DNA of 64,000 nt. It comes from Streptomyces sp. GESEQ-35 (lineage in GTDB: Bacteria; Actinomycetota; Actinomycetes; Streptomycetales; Streptomycetaceae). The notes beneath the pieces were generated by a model. It was not told where the DNA came from. It made no database searches and was given only the letters and a program-made list of their open reading frames with translations. The stretch lies in assembly GCF_017948485.1 (NCBI RefSeq), contig NZ_JAFFSX010000014.1:1-64000 (forward strand), in the 5' to 3' direction. The position numbers were made by a program, and so were the translations under genes. This document shows, in pieces, positions 16,589 through 24,423 of the stretch; position 1 is the first letter of the stretch, and every line of letters begins with the position of its first letter.

Positions 16589-18664
16589 ATGGCTGCCTCT
16601 GTGCAGGGCGGCAGGACCGGCAACCTGCCCGCCGAGGCGAACGCGTTCGTCGGCCGCCGGACCGAACTCGCCACGATCGCGGGGCTGTTGGGGGCCGAGC
16701 GACTGGTGACGCTGACGGGACCCGGAGGGGTCGGCAAATCCCGGCTGGCGCTGCGTGCCGCGTATGCCGCACAGTCCGGCTTCCCGGGCGGGACGTGGCT
16801 GGTGGAGCTGTCGGCGCTGCGGGATCCGGATCTGCTGGTCAACGCCATGGCGCAGGCGACCCGGTTGTCCGAGCAGACGCTGCGACCGCTGTTGGAAGCG
16901 GTCGGCGAGCATCTCGCGGGGGCACCGCTGCTGCTCCTCCTGGACACCTGCGAGCATGTGCTGGACGAGTGCGCGCGTGTGGTGCAGGAACTCCTGGCGA
17001 GCGTCCCGGAACTGCGGGTGATGGCAACCAGCCGGCAGCCGCTGGGCATGCCGGGCGAGCATCTGCTGACGGTGGCGCCGCTGCCCCTGGGCGAACGCGA
17101 CGACGCGGTGGCGCTGTTCGCGGCTCGGGCTACGGCGGCCGTGCCCTCCTTCGCGCTCACCGAGGCCAACCGGCGCCATGTGGCCGCGGTCTGTGCCCGT
17201 CTGGACGGGATCCCGCTGGCCCTGGAACTCGCCGCCGTACGACTGCGCGGGTTCCCGCTCGACCGGCTGCTGGAGGCCCTCGACTCCCGCTTCGACCTGC
17301 TGGTCTCGCCCGCGCGGCCGCGGCTCGCCCGGCACCAGACGCTGCGCACGGCCATCGGCTGGAGCCACGAGCTGTGCACACCGCTGGAGCGGCTGCTGTG
17401 GGCGCGGCTGTCCGTGTTCGCGGGCGGCTGGGATGTCGAGGCCGCCGAGTTCGTGTGCCACGGCGGTCCGCTGGACGCCGAGGAGATCCTCGCGCTGCTC
17501 GCCTCGCTCACCGAGAAGTCCATCGTGACCCGTGAGGACGACGGGGCGGCGGTGCGCTACCGCATGCTGGACACGGTCCGCTCGTTCGGAGCCGAGTGGC
17601 TCACCGGACTCGGTGAGGAGGAGGCGCTCAGACACCGCCACCGGGACTACTACCGCTGGATCGCCCGTCAGGGCGAGGCGGAGTGGCTCGGCCCCGGTCA
17701 GCGGATGTGGGCCGAGCGGCTGAGCGCCGAGCACGCGAACCTGCGCCTGGCGATCGAGGAGTGCCTCGCGGCGCCCGATTCCGAGCCGGCGCTCGAACTG
17801 ACGGGCAGCCTCTGGTACTTCTGGTTCGCCTGCGGTTTCACCGAGGAGGGGCGCGCCTACCTGGAGCGGGCGCTGAGCCGCGCCACCCGCGACGGCGGGC
17901 CCGAGCACACGCTCGCCGTCTGGGCGCACCGGCTGGTCACCGTCGTCCCGGAAGACCTGGAGGCGGCCGAGTCGGTGAGCGCCGCGTATGTGTGGCTCGC
18001 CGAGGAACGCCGACTGCCCGTGCCCGCCCTGCCGTTGACCGGGGCGAGCCTGGCCGTGCGGGGCGAGTCCGCGCGGTCCGCGGTGCTGTACGGGAGTGCC
18101 GGGCGGGCGCCCGTGGGTGACGGCGGCGCCGAGTTCTTCCAGCTGCTGACGCTGGCCGTGCAGGCATACCTGCTGGCCGGCCAGGCCGCGTTCGAGCGGT
18201 GTGCGACGGTCGGTGAGCGGCTGCGCCAGGACTGCGCCAAGCGGGGCGAGCTGTGGATGCGGGCCTGGGGCGACTTCTTCGTCTCGCTGGCCGGAATCGG
18301 CCTGGGCAACGCCGACGAGGCGGTGAGCACGGCCCGCGAGGCACTGGCCGCCAAATGGCGTGTGCACGACCGGCTCGGCGCCGCCGCCGTGGCCGATCTC
18401 CTGGTCGCCGCTCAGGCCGCACGCGGCGAGGACGAACTCGCCGCCCGCCTCCTCGGCATCAGCAGAAGCCTCTGGCACACCGCGGGCCTGCCGCAGCTGG
18501 GCAGCCCCGACACGACCGTCTTCCACCGGGAGTACGAGCGCCGCCTGCGCGCGGCCCTGGGCGACGCCCGCTTCGCCACCGCGGTGCGCGAGGGCCGGGA
18601 ACTGGACCCTGGCGCGGCACTGGCGCTGGCGCTGGGCGGCATGTCCGAGGGACTGGACCTGTGA
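16589..18664 (+). CDS. AfsR/NB-ARC-like ATPase without DNA-binding domain
   Basis: A 691-residue STAND-type ATPase. Walker A GPGGVGKSRLAL (about 50), Walker B LLLLLDTCEHV (about 116), sensor motif MATSRQPLG (about 146) and the GIPLALELAAVRL motif (about 210) match the NB-ARC domain of AfsR/LuxR-type regulators. The C-terminal half (about 340-690) is helical and TPR-like. Unlike SARP or LuxR relatives there is no DNA-binding domain at either end, so it may act through a partner. GAGGGGGG precedes ATG 16589. Such proteins often sit next to a regulator; here the divergent neighbour is the MEDS-STAS gene, 104 bp away. Confidence 0.85.
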   Translation: MAASVQGGRTGNLPAEANAFVGRRTELATIAGLLGAERLVTLTGPGGVGKSRLALRAAYAAQSGFPGGTWLVELSALRDPDLLVNAMAQATRLSEQTLRPLLEAVGEHLAGAPLLLLLDTCEHVLDECARVVQELLASVPELRVMATSRQPLGMPGEHLLTVAPLPLGERDDAVALFAARATAAVPSFALTEANRRHVAAVCARLDGIPLALELAAVRLRGFPLDRLLEALDSRFDLLVSPARPRLARHQTLRTAIGWSHELCTPLERLLWARLSVFAGGWDVEAAEFVCHGGPLDAEEILALLASLTEKSIVTREDDGAAVRYRMLDTVRSFGAEWLTGLGEEEALRHRHRDYYRWIARQGEAEWLGPGQRMWAERLSAEHANLRLAIEECLAAPDSEPALELTGSLWYFWFACGFTEEGRAYLERALSRATRDGGPEHTLAVWAHRLVTVVPEDLEAAESVSAAYVWLAEERRLPVPALPLTGASLAVRGESARSAVLYGSAGRAPVGDGGAEFFQLLTLAVQAYLLAGQAAFERCATVGERLRQDCAKRGELWMRAWGDFFVSLAGIGLGNADEAVSTAREALAAKWRVHDRLGAAAVADLLVAAQAARGEDELAARLLGISRSLWHTAGLPQLGSPDTTVFHREYERRLRAALGDARFATAVREGRELDPGAALALALGGMSEGLDL

Positions 18665-18703
18665 CTTCTGGGGCCGGACACTTCGGCGCCATCGTGACGG
18701 GGC

Positions 18704-19035
18704 TGAGAGTCGGAGGCGATCAGCGCGGGTTCGTCTCGGTCGAGGGGCGCGCGTTGCGCGCTGCGGTCACGCCGGAAGGCTGAGGAACGGACGGCGACCA
18801 GCGCGGACGTGTCCCCATCGAGAGGCGCGGCACCACTGCGGTCACGCCAGAAAGCTGAGGAACGGACGCCGACCAGCGCGGACGTGTCTCCATCGAGAGG
18901 CGCGGCACCACTGCGGTCACGCCAGAAAGCTGAGGCACGGACGCCGACCAGCGCAGACATGTCCCCTTCGAGAAGCGCGCCACTACGGTCACGCCAGAAA
19001 GCTGAGGCACAGACGGCGACCGGCGCGGATCTTCG
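18704..19035. repeat. 75-bp tandem repeat, about 4.4 copies
   Basis: Between two convergent genes (ends 18664 and 19103) lies a tandem array. Units: a degenerate one at 18704-18780 (77 bp), 18781-18855 (75), 18856-18930 (75, about 97% identical to the previous), 18931-19002 (72, with a 3-bp deletion) and a partial unit from 19003 to about 19035. Each starts TGAGGAACGGACG-like and ends GGTCACGCCAGAAAGC. Because the period is a multiple of three, several frames stay open through the array and give false 25-residue repeat proteins on both strands. There are no spacers, so it is not CRISPR. It may be a VNTR or a transcription boundary. Confidence 0.85.
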
Positions 19036-19102
19036 GGTGGTGTGGCGCCCTCGCGCCTCAGAGCTCGGCGACCGAGGCGATCGGTGTCACCGCTCCCGGC
19101 CC

Positions 19103-19870
19103 TCATCCGGCGCTGACCGCCGCGCGGACGACGCGGGACTGGCGGCCGAGGGCGAGCAGCCGGCCGTCCGCCGACCAGACCGCGCCGTCGTCGACCGCCC
19201 AGCCGGCGCCGGCGTGGTCGGTGCGGATGCGGACCAGGGCCCAGTCCTCCGTGACGCCCTGGTCGAGGGCGTCGGTGAAGTGCACGGTCAGTTCCGCCGT
19301 GGGCACGGGTCGGGGCGTGCGCCAGCGCGCGTAGAGGGCGGGCGGCAGCACGTCGGTGAGGGTGAGGACGGCTGCTGCGTCCAGGGGCCGGTGGTCGGAG
19401 AAGCGCACCCAGGCGACGAGTTCGGCCCGGTCGCCTCCGGCGAGAGGGAGGTCCGCGGTGGCGGGGCGGATCTCCAGCTGCTTGGCGAACGGCGCGAGAT
19501 GGCCGGGGAGTTCGACCTGCGCGCACTCGTCCGGTCCCGGCACGTCGGGGGCGGGCTGTCCGTCGTACGACGGTCCCTCGCGTCCCGGGCCGAACAGCGC
19601 CGAGCCGAGGAGGACCGGCTGCCCGCCCTGGTGACCGGTGAAGACACAGGTGGCGGTGCGTCGGCCCGCGGCGGGCGAGGTGCCGGAGAAGTGCAGCGGG
19701 CGGGTGTCGACGGGAGCCAGGAAGTGCGTGGTCAGAGTGCGGACGGCTTGGGCTCCGCCGGCGAATCTGTCGCGTACGGCGGCCAGGGCGACGGCTGCGG
19801 CGTGGCCGCCGTGCGCTCCCTCCCAGGACCACCACAGAGGGTCGATACGGACGTCGGTGTCGGTCGTCAT
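19103..19870 (-). CDS. Acyl-CoA thioesterase (TesB-like, double hotdog)
   Basis: A 255-residue protein of the thioesterase-like superfamily. Two hotdog halves are visible: GGHAAAVALAAVRDRF with TLTTHFLAPVDTRPLHF, and AWVRFSDHRPLDAAAVLTLTDVLPPALY with ELTVHFTDAL. It would hydrolyse fatty or modified acyl-CoAs in the cytoplasm. The start at ATG 19870 has GAGGA 8 bases upstream; GTG 19876 is too close to it. An AT-rich inverted-repeat region directly upstream (19894-19937) suggests repressor control. Confidence 0.8.
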   Translation of the reverse strand: MTTDTDVRIDPLWWSWEGAHGGHAAAVALAAVRDRFAGGAQAVRTLTTHFLAPVDTRPLHFSGTSPAAGRRTATCVFTGHQGGQPVLLGSALFGPGREGPSYDGQPAPDVPGPDECAQVELPGHLAPFAKQLEIRPATADLPLAGGDRAELVAWVRFSDHRPLDAAAVLTLTDVLPPALYARWRTPRPVPTAELTVHFTDALDQGVTEDWALVRIRTDHAGAGWAVDDGAVWSADGRLLALGRQSRVVRAAVSAG

Positions 19871-19893
19871 GGTCACGTCCTCACCATAACCAG

Positions 19894-19937
19894 GTGAGTT
19901 TGAAAAACAAACCCATGGATGGGAAATTCAAACCCAC
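19894..19937. promoter_or_regulatory. Nested inverted repeats, candidate repressor operator
   Basis: An unusually AT-rich patch holds three nested palindromes: GTTTG-AAAAA-CAAAC (19898-19912), CCCAT-GG-ATGGG (19912-19923), and an outer pair GTGAGTTTG/CAAACCCAC (19894-19902 and 19929-19937, 8 of 9). It lies 24-67 bp before the thioesterase start and ends at the stop codon of the upstream methyltransferase gene. It fits a TetR/MarR-type operator; no cognate regulator is adjacent. Confidence 0.55.
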
Positions 19938-20665
19938 TAGGTCGCCCTGCGTCGCGCCACGACCATCCGCACGCGCGGGCTGCCATCCGGTCGCCTCCCG
20001 AATTCGGGCAGGGTCTGGAGGTCGACCTCGAACCCCGCCCATTCCAGTTCCCGCCGTACGTCCCCGAGCCGGAAGGCCCGGTAGTACATGACGAACGGCG
20101 GCCGCCACACGGCGTTGCGCACGCGCATCACGGCGTCGAAGCCCAGCAGCATCCAGTAGGCGCGGGAGGCCGGAGGCGGCGGCGCGACCACCGGGAAGGC
20201 GAAGCAGCCGCCCGGCCGCAGCACGGAGTGGACCTGCGCGAACAGTCCGGGCAGTTCACGGGGCAGGAAGTGCCCGAACGCCCCGAAGCTCACCGCAAGA
20301 TCGAAGACGGGGCCGAACGGCAGCGCACGGGCGTCCCCGCGGACCCAGTCGACACGCGGCCCGGCAGACCGCGTCCGCTCCCGTGCCACGGCGAGCATCC
20401 CGGCGCTGAAGTCGACCCCGGTGACGCTCTCCCGGCACACCCGCATCAGCACGCCGACGCCCGCTCCGGTGCCGCAGCACAGGTCGAGTCCGGCGTCGAA
20501 CGGGCCGATCCGGGCGAGCGCCCGCACGACCGCGTCGAGCACCGAATCCGGGGTCCGGAAGGGGGTGTGATCGAATTTCGGGGCGAGCAGGTCGTAGCCG
20601 CGCTCGACGGACGACAGTGCCTGGACGGCGAGTTCGCGGAGACTGGGGCCTTCGGGGCTGAACAT
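19937..20665 (-). CDS. SAM-dependent methyltransferase
   Basis: A 242-residue class I methyltransferase. Motif I is LDLCCGTGAGVGVL (about 61), followed by VTGVDFSAGMLAVARER (motif II acidic end), WVRGDARALPFG and the post-motif LRPGGCFAFPVV. The C-terminal part (RAFRLGDVRRELEWAGFEVDLQTLP) is typical of UbiE/Methyltransf_11-like enzymes acting on small molecules. There is no strong ribosome site before ATG 20665, which may mean leaderless expression. The substrate is unknown. Confidence 0.8.
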   Translation of the reverse strand: MFSPEGPSLRELAVQALSSVERGYDLLAPKFDHTPFRTPDSVLDAVVRALARIGPFDAGLDLCCGTGAGVGVLMRVCRESVTGVDFSAGMLAVARERTRSAGPRVDWVRGDARALPFGPVFDLAVSFGAFGHFLPRELPGLFAQVHSVLRPGGCFAFPVVAPPPPASRAYWMLLGFDAVMRVRNAVWRPPFVMYYRAFRLGDVRRELEWAGFEVDLQTLPEFGRRPDGSPRVRMVVARRRAT

Positions 20666-20742
20666 CCGCGTCAGCTTAGGCGAACGGGACAGCGGGAAAC
20701 GCCCGGCACAGGAGCCGGCGGCGCTCGTCCATGACGCCCCTC

Positions 20743-21324
20743 TCAGCCCGTCCTGCCGCCCCGCCGGGTGTCGACACGCTCCCACTCGGCCTCCCACTGC
20801 GCCATCCTCCGCCGGTCCAGCACCACGCGAGCCCCATAGGCACCGCCGATCACGACCGCGCCGACGACCACCCCGGCCAGGACGCCCGCCAGGGCCGACT
20901 GGAGCCTGGCCTCACCTGGGGACACGGGCTGGGCCACCATGATCCCGGACCGGTCGGTCCAGACCGGCACCCGGGACCCGGCGGGGGAGTCGGGCCGTAC
21001 CTTGGTCAGGCCCGTACGGGGCTGACCGTCCGGCGCTGTCCAGCGGGCCTCGGCCCACACCAGGTCACCGTCGGCCTCGCTCGCGGTCGGCTTGTCTCCC
21101 GCGTCCTCGACGAGGACGGCGGTGACCTCCTGCCGCTCCGCCCGCTGCTGGTCGAGGTCGTGCTGCATGACGGCCCGGATCGCCAGACCCGCCGGCACCG
21201 CACAGACGCCGGCCAGGATCCACGCGCAGAGCACGAGCCAGGCCTCGACCACATCGATTCGCCGCCGGAGCGGATTGCGCCGCCACCGCCACATCCGCAC
21301 CGTCAGACGCTCTGTCCTCGCCAT
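20743..21324 (-). CDS. Rv1733c-family membrane protein, copy 2
   Basis: A 193-residue paralogue of the protein at 10504-11085, with the same plan: VRMWRWRRNPLRRRIDVVEAW start, helix 1 (about 28-50), extracellular ARWTAPDGQ and RPDSPAGSRVPVWTDRSG, helix 2 (about 142-165), and C-terminal AQWEAEWERVDTRRGG. AAGGGGGT precedes ATG 21324. Two same-length paralogues 10 kb apart on opposite strands suggest an old duplication; sequence identity outside the N-terminal motif is moderate. Confidence 0.85.
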   Translation of the reverse strand: MARTERLTVRMWRWRRNPLRRRIDVVEAWLVLCAWILAGVCAVPAGLAIRAVMQHDLDQQRAERQEVTAVLVEDAGDKPTASEADGDLVWAEARWTAPDGQPRTGLTKVRPDSPAGSRVPVWTDRSGIMVAQPVSPGEARLQSALAGVLAGVVVGAVVIGGAYGARVVLDRRRMAQWEAEWERVDTRRGGRTG

Positions 21325-21402
21325 CGGTCGACACCCCCTTGCCAGCGCCGACAACACACTCACCAGTGTCCTACCGGAAGGCGCTCCCGGCGCTGCGAGG
21401 CT

Positions 21403-23295
21403 TCAGACGATGCCGACCGTGATCGCCCCCGTGTAGGTCCGCCCGGCGGTGACAGGGGTCTCGGTGCCGTCGACGGTCATGGTCAGCTCCCTGCCGTTCG
21501 GGGCCTGCACCACGGCATCGGCGGCGAGGACGAGCCCGGTCAGGTGCGACGTGCCGGTGACCGTCCAGGTGGAGCCGCTGTCCAGCGTCACGATCACACC
21601 GTTGTTGATCGCGGCCCGCGCGGTGTTGGTCACGATGCCCAGTTCGTAGAAGTTCGAGGAGTCGATGGTCGACACCCGGTGCACGGCCTTCGTCGCGGAG
21701 ATGACGCCCTGGACGGTGGAGTCCTCGAAGGTGAGGACCATGTTCTTGCCGGTGCGCATTCCGTTGTGGAAGTCCCCCTTCAGCTCGATGGAGGTGAAGG
21801 TGGCGGCTCCGTCCGCGGTGTGCACGGCGCTCACGTCGAAGGAGGCGTCCTTGGCCGGGTCGTCGGCCGGCTCGGTGTAGACGCCGACGTTCATCATCTT
21901 GCCGTCGACGTCGACCGGGCCCGGGTCGTCCAGCTCGATCATCTGAAGGATGACCCCGTCGCGCGGGTTGAGACGGGCGCCGCGCGAGCCGTCGACGGTG
22001 ATCGTGGTCTGCTGGCCCTTGTTGAGGAAGGTGGCCCGCTCGGAGTTGACGACGGTGCCGCCGTCGACAGTGAGCGAGCCGGCGCCGAAGAACATATAGC
22101 CGAAGTGGCCGGAGTTCACGGTCGTGGTACGGACCGGAAGGGCGGCCAACTCGGCGACGCCGAGGCCGAGTTCGAGTTCCGTGTTCAGATCGGCGACCGC
22201 CTCGCGGGTGCTGTCGCCGTAGTGCACGACGGCCGCCGGGCCCGCGATGATCGTCGCGTAGCTGCCCACCTCGAACCGCGAGCCGAGCACCCGGACGATC
22301 GCGTCCCCGATGGCGTAGGTGCCGTAGCCGTACTCCCCCGTGTTCCCTATGTGGCTGTTGATCGCAGCCAGCTGGAGGCCGCTGCCGCCCTCCACCGACA
22401 GGGCACCCCACGTCTCGGAGAAGACGGTCGAGTTGAGGTAGGTGGCCTTGCTGTTCGCGCCGATGAGGTTGGTGGCGCGGACGTTGCCGTCCAGGCCGAG
22501 CATCCACGGAACGGACTGCATGTAGGGGGTCTCGACGGTGGCCTCGTAGTCGGCGGGCAGCACTCCGTTGCGGGTGCGCAGCACGGAGTTCTTGACGACG
22601 ACGCTGGCGCCGCCGTCGGCGATCACGGCCGTGCGGACGACACCCTCGGTGCCGATCCGTGCCCCGTCCACCGTCAGCCTGGTCGCCGAGCCGTTCCCGA
22701 CCACCGCGGCACCGTAGCCGGCGAAGTCGCAACGTCCGTTCCCTGTGAGGGAGATGGTGGGCCGCTCCAGCGTGTACGCGGCATCCTGCACATACACGCC
22801 GTCGAAGCACTCGCCGGTCGAGGTGATCGACACGTTGCGGGCGAGGGAGTCGGTGAGGCGTCCGCCGAGCGCGGCGGCGAGGACGGACTTCTCACGGACG
22901 ATGCCGTCGCCGCTGACGTACACCGCCTGCCGGAAGGGAAAGGTGAGCGTCTCGTACGTCACCTCGTTGGCCTCCGCGACGGTGAGGACGACGGCACCGC
23001 GGTAGGTCCCGGCCTGGATGAGTGTGGCGGTACCGCCGGTCTCGGTCAGGAGCTGGCCGGTCTCGACACCGTCGACGGTGAGGGTGAGGCTGTGGCCCTC
23101 GGGGGCGACGATCCTGCCGCCGTCGGCGATGGTGAGCCGGGCCACCCGGGTCGTCGCGGAAATCTCGTACGCCTCACCGGAGCCGACCGTGATCGTCCTG
23201 CCCGGCGCTGCGGTCACGGGGGCCGCGGGGATCAGCAGGGCGCCGGCCGTGGCGGTGCCGGCGATGAGGACGGAGCGTCGGGTGAACAGCGTCAT
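21403..23295 (-). CDS. Secreted (Tat-like) right-handed beta-helix protein
   Basis: A 630-residue exported protein. The N terminus MTLFTRRSVLIAGTATAG has a twin-Arg start and the cleavage region is PVTAAPG, so Tat export is plausible. The body has the repeating short-strand pattern of parallel beta-helix proteins (polysaccharide lyase/adhesin type), with many Asn/Gly turns (TSTGECFDGVYVQDAAY, TVNSGHFGYMFFGAGSL). Residues about 45-100 and the last 70 residues share GxxLTxTVDGxET...AGTYxGA, a flanking module that frames the helix. GGGAAGG lies 6 bases before ATG 23295. It may bind or degrade extracellular glycans; catalytic residues cannot be assigned. Confidence 0.75.
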   Translation of the reverse strand: MTLFTRRSVLIAGTATAGALLIPAAPVTAAPGRTITVGSGEAYEISATTRVARLTIADGGRIVAPEGHSLTLTVDGVETGQLLTETGGTATLIQAGTYRGAVVLTVAEANEVTYETLTFPFRQAVYVSGDGIVREKSVLAAALGGRLTDSLARNVSITSTGECFDGVYVQDAAYTLERPTISLTGNGRCDFAGYGAAVVGNGSATRLTVDGARIGTEGVVRTAVIADGGASVVVKNSVLRTRNGVLPADYEATVETPYMQSVPWMLGLDGNVRATNLIGANSKATYLNSTVFSETWGALSVEGGSGLQLAAINSHIGNTGEYGYGTYAIGDAIVRVLGSRFEVGSYATIIAGPAAVVHYGDSTREAVADLNTELELGLGVAELAALPVRTTTVNSGHFGYMFFGAGSLTVDGGTVVNSERATFLNKGQQTTITVDGSRGARLNPRDGVILQMIELDDPGPVDVDGKMMNVGVYTEPADDPAKDASFDVSAVHTADGAATFTSIELKGDFHNGMRTGKNMVLTFEDSTVQGVISATKAVHRVSTIDSSNFYELGIVTNTARAAINNGVIVTLDSGSTWTVTGTSHLTGLVLAADAVVQAPNGRELTMTVDGTETPVTAGRTYTGAITVGIV

Positions 23296-23496
23296 GGCAT
23301 GCCTTCCCAGGGGTTGAGTGCGCCGTCGCGCAGAGTGACGACCGACCGTCATAGAAGCGGGTCGGCGCAGGCACCGATGGTGCGCACGAGGGAGTGAATC
23401 AGCGGTTCCCAGCAGGGAATAGGCGGTGCGCACACACATACCGCTTCCCGATGCCTCGGATCACGGCGCCTGCTTCATGGCGAACACACAGAGTGG

Positions 23497-24258
23497 TCAG
23501 GCGGGCGCGATCATGCCCGCCGACAGGTCGATGTCGGCCCCGCACAACCCGGGCATGGCGAGCATCGCGACCAGGGCGCGGGCCACTTCGTGTCCCTCGA
23601 CGAGCCGGCCGAGGGCGGCGCGGGAGGCGAAGTCGTGCTCGGCCTCCTGGACGGTGCAGCCGGTCAATTCGGCGGTGAGCCGGAAATTGCGGTCCATGCG
23701 CGGGCCCCGCACCGGGCCCGGGGAAAGGGAGTTGACCGCGATGCCCTGCGGGCCGACCTCTCCTGCCAGGGTCCGTGTCAGGCCGAGCAGCGCCATCTTG
23801 GAGGCGGTGTAGGGGGTGCGGTTGAGCAGGGGCCGCTTGCCACTGACCGAGGCGACGTTGACGATGTCTCCTCGTCCGGCCGCGATCATCGGCGGCAGGA
23901 AGGCCCGGCACATGAGGTAGACGCCGCGGACGTTGGCCGCGAACACGTCGTCCCACTCGTCCGGTTCGATGTCGGTGAGCGGCTTCACCGGGCCCGCTAC
24001 GCCCGCGTTGTTGACGAGCAACGACACGTCCTCGTCGGCGAGTTCGACGGACAGCGCCTGCACGGAGGCGGGGTCGGAGACGTCGCACACCGCCGTACGG
24101 GCCGCTCCGCCCACCTTGGCCGCCGCCTCCGCGAGAGCCCGTTCGTTCCGGCCGACCAGCAGCACCCTGGCCCCGGCGTCCGCCAGGGCCAGGGCGAACG
24201 CCCGGCCCAGCGGTCCTCCCCCGCCCGTGATCAGTGCCGTACGCCCCCGCAGGGTCAT
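23497..24258 (-). CDS. Short-chain dehydrogenase/reductase
   Basis: A 253-residue classical SDR. NAD(P) motif TGGGGPLG (about 12), NNAGVAG (about 86), Ser in NVASVSGKR and the catalytic YTASK (Tyr/Lys, about 153-157) are all present. It is the last gene of the left arm of the catabolic island: its ATG overlaps the stop of the 46-residue gene (ATGA), which itself follows the dioxygenase gene by 28 bases. It probably oxidises an alcohol or dihydrodiol intermediate, or reduces a ketone, in the aromatic pathway; the substrate is inferred from context only. Confidence 0.85.
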   Translation of the reverse strand: MTLRGRTALITGGGGPLGRAFALALADAGARVLLVGRNERALAEAAAKVGGAARTAVCDVSDPASVQALSVELADEDVSLLVNNAGVAGPVKPLTDIEPDEWDDVFAANVRGVYLMCRAFLPPMIAAGRGDIVNVASVSGKRPLLNRTPYTASKMALLGLTRTLAGEVGPQGIAVNSLSPGPVRGPRMDRNFRLTAELTGCTVQEAEHDFASRAALGRLVEGHEVARALVAMLAMPGLCGADIDLSAGMIAPA

Positions 24259-24395
24259 GCGCGGTTCCACGGCAGCTCGTCGCCCGCGGCCTTCGCGGCC
24301 CGTACGTCGCCGGAGCGTGCGTGTCCCTCGAACAGCTCGACGCGGGAGGCGGTGACCTCCGCCTTGGACACGGCGTGCTTCAGGGTCCTTGCCAC
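24255..24395 (-). CDS. 46-residue protein in catabolic operon
   Basis: A short gene of 46 codons, starting GTG 24395 (MARTLKHAVSKAEVTASRVE) and ending in LPWNRA. GAAGGG is 8 bases before the start and its TGA overlaps the SDR ATG, so it sits inside the operon between the extradiol dioxygenase and SDR genes. It is basic at the N terminus, then a helix with alternating charged residues (GHARSGDVRAAKAAGDE) and a Trp near the end. There is no signal or membrane segment. I do not recognise a family. The coupled layout argues that it is real; it might be an enzyme subunit or activator. Confidence 0.65.
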   Translation of the reverse strand: MARTLKHAVSKAEVTASRVELFEGHARSGDVRAAKAAGDELPWNRA

Positions 24396-24423
24396 GGATA
24401 CGGCCCTTCTCGGTGAGGTGGGT

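Noticed and set aside
18412..18960. Minus-strand frame encoding a 25-residue repeat (SALVGVRSSAFWRDRSG-like)
   Set aside because: Arises because the 75-bp DNA repeat is a multiple of three; other frames are also open, its second half is antisense to the ATPase gene, and there is no start context.
18704..19035. CRISPR array
   Set aside because: Units are contiguous with no spacers, the period is 75 bp and no cas gene is near.
18809..19897. Plus-strand frame over the repeat and the thioesterase
   Set aside because: Antisense to a conserved thioesterase and low-complexity in the repeat; no ribosome site.
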